Shown: one piece after another, positions 1 to 5,176 of the stretch
How positions within the stretch are numbered: position 1 is the first letter of the stretch
Layout of the letters: every line of letters starts with the position of its first letter
Assembly (NCBI GenBank): GCA_003166055.1
Contig: PMWR01000170.1
Span: forward strand, 1 to 8,703
DNA from: Acidobacteriaceae bacterium
Lineage (GTDB): Bacteria; Acidobacteriota; Terriglobia; Terriglobales; Acidobacteriaceae
DNA: 8,703 nt
Direction: 5' to 3'
The notes under the pieces: generated by a model
The model's database searches: none
What the model saw: the letters and a program-made list of their open reading frames with translations, nothing else
Told to the model about the DNA's origin: nothing
Made by a program: the position numbers and the translations under genes

Positions 1-74
1 CCTCAGCCGTAGACCTTCAAAAAACCCAGGCCGAATCAACCCTCAACCAGCAAACCCAGACAAAGGAGCCACCA

Positions 75-458
75 ATGACCAACAGCAGAGAGCACTCGCA
101 AGAGGAACTACGTCGCCAGATTCTTGCCGAGACGAACATCCACGCACCAGAAAGCATCAGCGCCACTGCCGAAATCAAGCATCGGCACAATGCTCCAATC
201 CAAACAGCCCTACCAAATGAAGCCTCAGACTATGAGTGGAAGCGCGAGACCGGCGAGGTCCAGAGCTACCAGCACAACCACGCGGGAAGCTGGCTGCACA
301 TCGACCCGCAAGGCCAGTTCTATGACCGCCAAGCGCAGCCGATCACGCGGGAGACGGCTCTTGAGCAATCCGGCCAATCCTCGGCTCACTCAATGGGCGA
401 CAACGCCCAAATGCCGTCCGGCAGGAAAGACAACACCGACCTCGGCTTAGGTCTGTAA
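75..458 (+). CDS. Small hydrophilic protein of unknown function
   Basis: Predicted protein of 127 residues, rich in Gln, Glu, Ser and His, with no signal peptide or membrane segment, so probably cytoplasmic. I do not recognise the family. The first third (residues about 8-35) looks helical and charged. The middle (about 52-95) has a run of aromatics and histidines (DYEWKRETGE, then HNHAGSWLHID and GQFYDR) that looks like a compact folded core. The tail is polar and ends in GLGL. The ATG at 75 was chosen because AAAGGAG at 62-68 sits six bases upstream. The same frame is open back to position 3 with no stop, adding a Gln-rich stretch, so a longer protein starting outside the window is possible. 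It lies 122 bp before a decayed antitoxin gene, which suggests an accessory or plastic region, but no function can be derived from that. Confidence 0.6.
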   Translation: MTNSREHSQEELRRQILAETNIHAPESISATAEIKHRHNAPIQTALPNEASDYEWKRETGEVQSYQHNHAGSWLHIDPQGQFYDRQAQPITRETALEQSGQSSAHSMGDNAQMPSGRKDNTDLGLGL

Positions 459-528
459 ACCGCAACAATTCCTGAAGCCTCTTTCGCGAAACGTGCGAGG
501 TCAGTGTGATGAAAGGCGGCCATCGCAG

Positions 529-573
529 CGAATGTTGCGATTCGTCATCACACGCGAATAAAGAACGACGAAT
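529..573. promoter_or_regulatory. Cluster of CGAAT half-sites, possible operator
   Basis: The pentamer CGAAT occurs at 529-533, 555-559 and 569-573, and its complement ATTCG at 540-544, all within 45 bp. The arms ATTCGTC (540-546) and GACGAAT (567-573) form a perfect 7-bp inverted repeat with a 20-bp spacer. A weak promoter-like pair (TTGCGA at 535-540, AATAAA at 557-562, spacing 16) falls inside it. The cluster ends seven bases before the ATG of the antitoxin remnant. AbiEi-type antitoxins are known to repress their own promoters through inverted repeats, so this could be the leftover operator. That link is inference. Confidence 0.35.
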
Positions 574-580
574 TGAAACC

Positions 581-810
581 ATGACCGCGACGAAACCATT
601 TGAGAGAACCAAGCAGTTTGTCCACCGGAACGGAATCGTAAAGCCCCGCGACATTGAGGGGGCGGCGTCCCGCACGAGTACCTGCTGCGCCTCCACCGAT
701 AGCGCAAACTGAATAGGACTTGGCGGGGAATCTATGCTCTGCCAGACGCGGCGGTAACGGGACTCCGCGCCCATGTGAGGGCTACAAGGGCCGTGGATAC
801 AGCAAGATAG
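581..810 (+). pseudogene. Decayed AbiEi-like (type IV) antitoxin N-terminal domain
   Basis: From the ATG at 581 the frame reads a helix followed by HRNGIVKPRDIEG, the usual opening of the winged-helix domain of AbiEi-family antitoxins. Around 659-664 the reading must shift by one base. The new frame then gives GVPHEYLLRLHR, a stop (TAG 700-702), and RKLNRTWRGIYALPDAAVT (703-759), which matches the family pattern G-[IV]-P-x-E-Y-L-x-R-L followed by R-G-[LI]-Y-x-L-P-D-A. After about 760 the similarity fades, and the frame stops at 808-810. The gene is thus broken by one frameshift and one nonsense codon and lacks the C-terminal part. No AbiEii-type nucleotidyltransferase toxin lies downstream. 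Intact relatives neutralise such a toxin and repress their own operon; this copy should do neither. The family call rests on motif recall, but two successive blocks in the right order make chance unlikely. Confidence 0.65.
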
Positions 811-1156
811 TAGGAATCGAGCCCAGGCAACTACCGCTTCGGCCATGTGCTCCGAGAGCGAGACGCAGGGGTCAAATGAAGGAATCCAGTTTGCCAAAGG
901 CCTTGGAGGTCAACTAATATAACGCCACGTTTCCACTTGGAAGTCTCCCCGCCTTCAATCTGGGACTCTGCACAACCGGCCCTTCTTCGGTTTGGGAGTT
1001 GCTATGGGTTCTTTTGGCGTATGTCTTTCTTCTGCTTCTGTTTGCTGTCCCCTCCGATTATCCACTAGACAGCCAAGCCCAGACTGTACCGAGCCAGCGG
1101 CATTTACGGTTCTGGACCTCAATAGACGTGATACGGGAAGCCGGAAACAGGCTCCC
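811..1156. other. Intergenic stretch without a supported gene
   Basis: No reading frame here has both a credible start and protein-like content. A TTG-initiated frame from 999 begins with a hydrophobic run but runs into the next gene in another frame and has no spaced ribosome site. The stretch holds a possible promoter (891-920) and a small hairpin (1135-1156). The first part may be the unrecognisable tail of the antitoxin remnant. Confidence 0.5.
891..920 (+). promoter_or_regulatory. Possible sigma-70-like promoter
   Basis: TTGCCA (891-896) and TAATAT (915-920) are separated by 18 bp. The first box matches the -35 consensus at five of six bases; the second is a weaker -10. If used, the message for the first gene of the tagged-protein array would have a leader of about 240 bases. 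Acidobacterial promoters are poorly defined, so this is only a candidate. Confidence 0.25.
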
Positions 1157-1161
1157 AGGAG
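1135..1161 (+). promoter_or_regulatory. Hairpin abutting a Shine-Dalgarno site
   Basis: GGG-A-AGCC (1135-1142, one bulged A) can pair with GGCTCCC (1150-1156) around a 7-base loop. AGGAG follows at once (1157-1161). The AGGAG touches the ATG at 1162 without a spacer, but stands six bases from the ATG at 1168, so it decides in favour of 1168 as the start. The hairpin could modulate ribosome access; that is inference. Confidence 0.4.
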
Positions 1162-1167
1162 ATGAAG

Positions 1168-2202
1168 ATGATACGTACGATTTCAATTTCGATAGGGCTG
1201 TTGGCGGTTGGCCTCTTGACCGCGTTTGCGCAGTCGCCGGAGCCCATGGGCATGATTCACGGCCATGTGACCAATCCGACTGGCGGTTCTCCCGCCTCTG
1301 GCTATGTGAGCCTCTCCACGGATAGCGGGCGCACCAGCAGATACACCTTTCAGGTCAACAGCAGCGGCGATTTTCAGGGTGAGGCCGCTCCCGGCACCTA
1401 CACCATCGTCTTCCGCCAGCCGGATACGCCGCCCGACAAGATAATCGACTCCATCAAAAACATAGACATCGTGGCCGGCCAGGACACTGCCCAGGATATC
1501 GACATGTCCCGCAAGGAGTTCATCGACAAACTGCGTCCGGAGCAGCGAGAGCAGCTCGAAAAGATCAAGCAGCACAATTCGGAAGCCATGAAGGCTAATG
1601 ATGTCATCAGGGTCCTTAACGCCGATCTGCGGATATGCACACAGGACATCAAGGATGTCGATAGCGCGACCGATCCTCAGACCAAGGCAGCCAAGTATCG
1701 GGAGATTGAGACCCTGATGTCGAGAGACACCCAAGCTAAGCCAGATGCCTCTGTTCTGTGGGCTGAGTTGGGTCAAGCGCAGCTTGGATTGATGAAGTAC
1801 CGTGAGGCGGAATCGTCTTTCACCAAGGCGCTTGAACTTGAAAGCGCTTCGAAGCGCCCCAATCCACAAATTCAGAGTTTGGCCAACTCTGCGCTGGCCC
1901 AAATCCACGAGAGGACGGGCATGGGCGCCGGGACAGATGCGAGAACTCCAGTGCTAAATCAACCAGCGCAGGCGTCTGCACTACCAGCCCCCACGCAGCA
2001 CCAATATGAGGACCTTGCGCCCCCACCCTCTCCTCCGGCCCCAGCGCCAACCATCTCGATGGGGCAGACGAAGGCTCAAGTAACCGCAGCTTTCGGGGAG
2101 CCACAGAGGAAGGCGGCGGCAGGACCAAAGGAAATCTACTTCTACACGGACCTGAAGATGAAGGTTACCTTCATCAACGGAAAAGTGAGCAGCATTGAAT
2201 AG
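1168..2202 (+). CDS. Exported regulatory-like/TPR protein with C-terminal BamE-like module
   Basis: Predicted protein of 344 residues. A signal peptide (1-21, ending AFA before QSPEP) has no lipobox cysteine, so the product is probably periplasmic or secreted. Residues about 27-112 form a carboxypeptidase-regulatory-like beta sandwich (start GMIHGHVTNPTGG, later APGTYTIVF). A charged helical region and one clear TPR hairpin follow at about 190-240 (VLWAELGQAQLGLMKYREAE). I associate this pairing with exported acidobacterial proteins of a few hundred residues that lack a further domain. Here an Ala/Pro linker leads to the 68-residue shared module (277-344). The ATG at 1168 is preferred over 1162 because AGGAG then has a six-base spacer. 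The next gene starts 37 bp after the stop, so the two are probably co-transcribed. A role in envelope protein interaction is plausible from the TPR, but no partner or substrate can be named. Confidence 0.85.
   Translation: MIRTISISIGLLAVGLLTAFAQSPEPMGMIHGHVTNPTGGSPASGYVSLSTDSGRTSRYTFQVNSSGDFQGEAAPGTYTIVFRQPDTPPDKIIDSIKNIDIVAGQDTAQDIDMSRKEFIDKLRPEQREQLEKIKQHNSEAMKANDVIRVLNADLRICTQDIKDVDSATDPQTKAAKYREIETLMSRDTQAKPDASVLWAELGQAQLGLMKYREAESSFTKALELESASKRPNPQIQSLANSALAQIHERTGMGAGTDARTPVLNQPAQASALPAPTQHQYEDLAPPPSPPAPAPTISMGQTKAQVTAAFGEPQRKAAAGPKEIYFYTDLKMKVTFINGKVSSIE
1996..2202 (+). repeat. Shared C-terminal module, copy 1
   Basis: This is a 207-bp unit including the stop codon. It encodes a QHQYED box, a Pro-rich linker and a BamE/SmpA/OmlA-like domain (MGQTKAQV, FGEPQ, YFYTD, KMKVTF, NGKVSSIE). 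By hand alignment it differs from copy 2 and from copy 3 at about 22 positions each, with no indels. Its front half is closest to copy 3 and its back half to copy 2. Confidence 0.92.
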
Positions 2203-2239
2203 GGGTTAGCGAAATCCAGTAGAGAAAGAGGGGAGGATC

Positions 2240-3157
2240 ATGCAAGTTGTAATGCGAACTTTGATCTTTTCTTTGGCGGCAGTTGTGTTTTGCAGCATCA
2301 CGCAACCGATCCAGGCCCAGGCCCAGGCCGATGCTGGGCAATCATCTTCTTTTCAAGGAAAGTACATTAGGCAAGACAAGACCAGCGACTTCATGACGCT
2401 CGGCCCTGACGGAGTGTTCGACCTCTTTCTGGGCGGAAAACTCTACGGGGGAACCTACAAGATCGAGGGTGACACCCTCAGCGTGACAGGACCTCGAATT
2501 AATCGCCATTTAAAAGAAACTCAAATCACTGGCAACACGATTCGCGATCCTCTGGGGACGCTATGGGAGAAACAAGTTGAATCTTCCCCAGCACTCGCAC
2601 CGGTTCAGGGTCAGGGAGAGCAGGCTGCCCCAGTTGGACCATATGCCGCGTTCGCTGGGGAGTATCTCACTAAAACATCAGGCCAGCGATTCTTTTTTCA
2701 ACCTGATGGCTCCTGTACCATTAGCAATCCTAATGGTACGCAAGTTCCAGGCCAATTCATCGTCGATGGAGATTGGATTAGAGTTGCGATGAAAGTATTT
2801 AGTACTAACATTCCTCTCACGAACTTCAAAATACAAGGGGACAAGCTGTACATGAACGGGATAATAGATCCAGCCGCAGAGCTTGTTAGGCAAGGGGTCC
2901 CGCCAGCGCCTGCACCCGAATCGGAAGTCGTAGCCCCGCCCGCTCCCGCGCAGCGCCAATATGAGGACGTTGCGCCACCGCCGCCTCCGCCCGCCCCAGC
3001 ACCAACCATCTCGATGGGGCAGACGAAAACTCAAGTGACAGCCGCGTTCGGGGAACCACAGCGGAAGGCGGCGGCAGGACCAAAGGAAATCTACTTCTAC
3101 ACGGACCTGAAGATGAAGGTCACTTTTACTAACGGAAAAGTGAGCAGCATTGAATAG
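2240..3157 (+). CDS. Exported protein with two beta-rich repeats and C-terminal BamE-like module
   Basis: Predicted protein of 305 residues. A signal peptide (about 1-26, ending PIQA) has a cysteine at 18 but not in a convincing lipobox. Two related beta-rich domains follow, about residues 38-111 and 138-217. Each shows G-x-Y near its start, then L/Q-x-P-D-G, a G-x-[YF]-x-[VI]-x-G-D block, and a final strand of the type I-x-G-[DN]. The pattern suggests a small lipocalin-like or beta-sheet fold; I cannot name a characterised family. An Ala/Pro linker leads to the shared module (238-305). The ATG at 2240 has GGAGG three bases upstream, a short spacer; the in-frame ATG at 2252 is the alternative and loses only four residues. 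The gene lies 37 bp after its tagged neighbour and is followed by a hairpin terminator. Ligand and function are unknown. Confidence 0.85.
   Translation: MQVVMRTLIFSLAAVVFCSITQPIQAQAQADAGQSSSFQGKYIRQDKTSDFMTLGPDGVFDLFLGGKLYGGTYKIEGDTLSVTGPRINRHLKETQITGNTIRDPLGTLWEKQVESSPALAPVQGQGEQAAPVGPYAAFAGEYLTKTSGQRFFFQPDGSCTISNPNGTQVPGQFIVDGDWIRVAMKVFSTNIPLTNFKIQGDKLYMNGIIDPAAELVRQGVPPAPAPESEVVAPPAPAQRQYEDVAPPPPPPAPAPTISMGQTKTQVTAAFGEPQRKAAAGPKEIYFYTDLKMKVTFTNGKVSSIE
2320..2344 (+). repeat. 25-bp exact repeat, copy A (QADAGQS linker)
   Basis: The same 25 bases recur at 3623-3647 in the next gene. Here they encode the linker just after the signal peptide, in front of the first beta-rich domain. In the next gene they lie in front of the second beta-rich domain. 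The exact match at unequal domain positions points to movement of a linker-plus-domain unit between paralogues. Confidence 0.85.
2951..3157 (+). repeat. Shared C-terminal module, copy 2
   Basis: This is a 207-bp unit including the stop, encoding QRQYED, a Pro-rich linker and the BamE-like domain. It shares an uninterrupted 58-bp identity with copy 1 (3063-3120 against 2108-2165). The match to copy 3 continues imperfectly for about 20 bp past the stop codon (GCG-CAG, then TTTGGG). Confidence 0.92.
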
Positions 3158-3178
3158 GCGCCAGTGCGTTTGGGCGGA

Positions 3179-3210
3179 GCGCCAAGAGGTGACAGTTGGC
3201 GCATTTTTCT
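3179..3210 (+). terminator. Rho-independent terminator inside the tagged-gene array
   Basis: GCGCCAA (3179-3185) pairs perfectly with TTGGCGC (3196-3202) across a 10-base loop, followed by ATTTTTCT (3203-3210). The site is 22 bp after the stop of the second tagged gene and should end, or attenuate, transcription of genes one and two before the third. Confidence 0.7.
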
Positions 3211-3314
3211 AACGATTGCCTAGGAGTTTCTTCGAATCAGATGGTTTCGTATGACGGTGCCCGGCTAGCTGAACTCATGGCACAAATGAGAAGAGTGGAA
3301 AGGAGTTTCTCGGT

Positions 3315-4166
3315 ATGAATAGGACGTGGTTATTAGTCGCATTGATCGGCGGTCTGTTTTTTGGTGGGACGCTCCAAGCCCAACAGCCCAACTTCTCTGG
3401 GGTATACGTCAGTACGACAAAGGCGCAACTCCAGCTCAATCCCGATGGATCACTTACTATTCGGAGCGCGAATGGTAGGGTATCTCCCGGTCGGTTCACT
3501 GTGAATGGCGATACGTTAACGCTTATCGATTCCACGGGTAGTTTATATCCATTAACTATTCGTGGGGACAATCTTTACCGCGACGGAGGCCTAGCTTGGA
3601 TCTGGCGGGGGACGCCGACACCGGCCCAGGCCGATGCTGGGCAATCACCCGCGCAAGATCAGAGTGGCCAACAAGCTGCGGTTTCTGGGAAGTACGACCT
3701 GGAGAATGGGAGCGCACAAGTCATTTTTGGTTCTGATACTTCATGCGTCATGTTCCTTCCGGGCGGCAAACCGAGCAATGGCCATTACTACGTGAACGGA
3801 GATACGTTGACCATAAACTGCACCAACAGTGGATACCGCTTCAGTTTCAAGATTCAAGGAGACAGGTTTGTCGCAGACAATGGGCAGGTATGGATTCGAG
3901 AAGGGGGTACCCCAGCGCCTTCAACGGCTGAAGCTACGGCAGTTTTGCCAGTTTCCGCGCAACGCCAATATGAGGATCTAGCGCCCCCTCCTTCTCCGCC
4001 CGCCCCAGCGCCAACCATCTCGATGGGGCAGACGAAGGCTCAAGTTACCGCCGCTTTCGGGGAGCCACAGCGGAAGGCAACGGCAGGAGCAAAGGAGATC
4101 TTCTTTTACACGGACATGAAGATGAAGGTCACCTTTACGAACGGAAAAGTGAGCAGCATTGAATAG
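3315..4166 (+). CDS. Exported protein with two beta-rich repeats and C-terminal BamE-like module
   Basis: Predicted protein of 283 residues and a paralogue of the preceding gene. It has a clear signal peptide (1-22, ending LQA) and no lipobox. The first beta-rich domain spans about 27-98 (FSGVYV, LNPDGSLTI, GRFTVNGDTLTL, IRGDNLY, then WIWRG). A linker contains the QADAGQS repeat. The second domain spans about 122-200 (VSGKYDL, GHYYVNGDTLTI, FKIQGDRF, VWIREG). Both end in a W-I-[WR] strand before a TP-rich linker, so each looks like one closed beta unit. The shared module covers residues 216-283. The start is supported by AGGAG at 3301-3305 with a nine-base spacer. A terminator lies between this gene and the one before, so it probably has its own promoter in 3211-3300, where I could not identify convincing boxes. 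Ligand and function are unknown. Confidence 0.85.
   Translation: MNRTWLLVALIGGLFFGGTLQAQQPNFSGVYVSTTKAQLQLNPDGSLTIRSANGRVSPGRFTVNGDTLTLIDSTGSLYPLTIRGDNLYRDGGLAWIWRGTPTPAQADAGQSPAQDQSGQQAAVSGKYDLENGSAQVIFGSDTSCVMFLPGGKPSNGHYYVNGDTLTINCTNSGYRFSFKIQGDRFVADNGQVWIREGGTPAPSTAEATAVLPVSAQRQYEDLAPPPSPPAPAPTISMGQTKAQVTAAFGEPQRKATAGAKEIFFYTDMKMKVTFTNGKVSSIE
3623..3647 (+). repeat. 25-bp exact repeat, copy B (QADAGQS linker)
   Basis: Exact copy of 2320-2344. It encodes the linker between the first and second beta-rich domains, whereas in the preceding gene it lies between the signal peptide and the first domain. Confidence 0.85.
3960..4166 (+). repeat. Shared C-terminal module, copy 3
   Basis: This is a 207-bp unit including the stop, encoding QRQYED, a Pro/Ser linker and the BamE-like domain. 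It has an uninterrupted 44-bp identity with copy 1 (4002-4045 against 2038-2081). The nine bases after the stop (GCGTCAGCA) are the same as after copy 4. Confidence 0.92.
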
Positions 4167-4252
4167 GCGTCAGCACATTTGGGATGGAGGGCTCAGGGGC
4201 CGAAATGCGGGGCATGTTTCTATCGTTTTATAAGCGTCCTCCACAACTGATG

Positions 4253-4264
4253 AAAGGGGAAAGG
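4253..4264 (+). promoter_or_regulatory. Ribosome binding site deciding the start at 4268
   Basis: A purine-rich block, AAAGGGGAAAGG, with GGGGA ending seven bases before the ATG at 4268. It supports that start over the in-frame ATG at 4184, which would add 28 residues in front of an otherwise perfect signal peptide. Confidence 0.6.
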
Positions 4265-4267
4265 CAT

Positions 4268-5116
4268 ATGGATCAGGTACGGTGGTATCGGGCGTTAGGA
4301 TTGGTCGCAATCACACCGATCCTCAGTCTTACGCTGGCAGCGCAATCGGGCGACCCGGTGGCGGCGCTTCAGGGAAGGCTCAACTCGCAATTCAAACTTA
4401 CGACCACGACAAAGAATCTTACGGAGATAGTTACCGCCGGCGATGTGGTTGTACTGCATAAGGACGGGCTGAAAATGTCTGCCCTGGCTTCACCCCTGGC
4501 GGAGTCGAGCACGTACAAGGATGGAAAGATCGGGGGAGGAGGAGGGAAGAGATTTTGGGGTTCGCTCGGAGTCGCTGCGCTGCAAGGAGTGGCGGCGGGA
4601 CTGGACCCGGCTGGCGGGAGCGTGCCTGCCGACATTCCGGGGCAAACATTTGGGTCCGGTCAAAAATTCTGGGTTCTGGCGGCTACTGCTCAGAAGGACG
4701 GGGTTCTCTTCAAACTCTACTCAGATCCCAACGACAACGGTGTCCGCTATCATGCGGACCTGAAGATTCTCTATCCCAACAAAAAGCAGGTGCCGCCCAT
4801 CGATGCGGCTCTGCAATTGATCTCCGAGGTCCTGACGGTGGATCAGGCCCCACAAGAAGCGGCAGCGCCACCACCTCCACCTCCGCCTCCACCGACACCG
4901 CCGCCGCCGCAGCGGCAATACGACGACGTAGCACCGCCACCCCCTCCACCTGTCCCTGCGGTAACCATCGCCCAGGGCCAGACCAGGACTCAAGTAACTA
5001 CAGCTTTTGGGGAGCCTCAGAAGAAGACCGTGGTTGGTGCGAAGACGGTCTACTACTACACGGACATGAAGATGAAGGTCACCTTCACCAATGGAAAAGT
5101 CAGCAGCATTGAATAG
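4268..5116 (+). CDS. Exported protein with distinct N-terminal domain and C-terminal BamE-like module
   Basis: Predicted protein of 282 residues from the ATG at 4268. The signal peptide ends near residue 25 (TLAA before QSGDP) and has no lipobox. Residues about 28-195 form a domain unlike those of the three upstream genes: LQGRLNSQFKLT, then IVTAGDVVVLHKDGLKM, a Gly-rich insert (GGGGG), GQKFWVLAA, then VLFKLYSDPNDN and VRYHADLKILYP, closing with a helix. I recall similar exported acidobacterial proteins but know no function. Next come a polyproline run (nine Pro, Thr, four Pro; 4868-4909) and the shared module (215-282), the most divergent of the four copies. The downstream gene starts 60 bp later and may be co-transcribed. 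A cargo protein with a shared docking tag is a reasonable guess, but unproven. Confidence 0.83.
   Translation: MDQVRWYRALGLVAITPILSLTLAAQSGDPVAALQGRLNSQFKLTTTTKNLTEIVTAGDVVVLHKDGLKMSALASPLAESSTYKDGKIGGGGGKRFWGSLGVAALQGVAAGLDPAGGSVPADIPGQTFGSGQKFWVLAATAQKDGVLFKLYSDPNDNGVRYHADLKILYPNKKQVPPIDAALQLISEVLTVDQAPQEAAAPPPPPPPPPTPPPPQRQYDDVAPPPPPPVPAVTIAQGQTRTQVTTAFGEPQKKTVVGAKTVYYYTDMKMKVTFTNGKVSSIE
4910..5116 (+). repeat. Shared C-terminal module, copy 4 (divergent)
   Basis: This is a 207-bp unit including the stop, with no indel against the other copies. The protein differs from copy 1 at about 21 of 68 residues, but keeps QRQY-D-D-V-APPP, GQT-x(2)-QV, AFGEPQ, YYTDMKMKVTFTNGKVSSIE. Its lower identity suggests it is the oldest branch, or one that has escaped recent conversion. 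Confidence 0.9.
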
Positions 5117-5176
5117 GCGTCAGCAAACCCGAAATGGGGAGCAACACTCAAAGATCGAGAGAGGAAAGGGTATCCA

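Noticed and set aside
343..897. Open frame of 184 codons on the minus strand
   Set aside because: It overlaps the first plus-strand gene and runs antisense to the clear antitoxin motifs. It has no recognisable domain and no good ribosome site; high GC makes long antisense frames common.
999..1325. TTG-initiated frame with a hydrophobic N-terminus
   Set aside because: GGGAG touches the TTG without a spacer, and the second half overlaps the regulatory-like/TPR gene in another frame with shadow-like composition.
4184..4267. Upstream in-frame start for the fourth tagged gene
   Set aside because: It would put 28 polar residues before a complete signal peptide, while a strong ribosome site stands just before 4268.
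4532..4546. G-rich run as a possible quadruplex
   Set aside because: Only GG-length tracts separate the end runs, and the bases are explained by Gly codons (GGGGG) in the coding frame.
4555..5112. 185-codon plus-strand frame inside the fourth tagged gene
   Set aside because: It is a shifted shadow of the real frame: the Pro-rich codons read as Thr/Ser/Ala runs. The shared module is coded only in the other frame.
1996..5116. Calling the four genes bamE
   Set aside because: Only the C-terminal 50 or so residues resemble the BamE/SmpA/OmlA pattern. There is no lipobox, the proteins are far longer, and no BAM genes are nearby.
1996..5116. PEP-CTERM, LPXTG or type IX secretion sorting signal
   Set aside because: The shared end lacks a terminal hydrophobic helix with basic tail, an LPXTG motif, or the type IX pattern; it is a small soluble domain.
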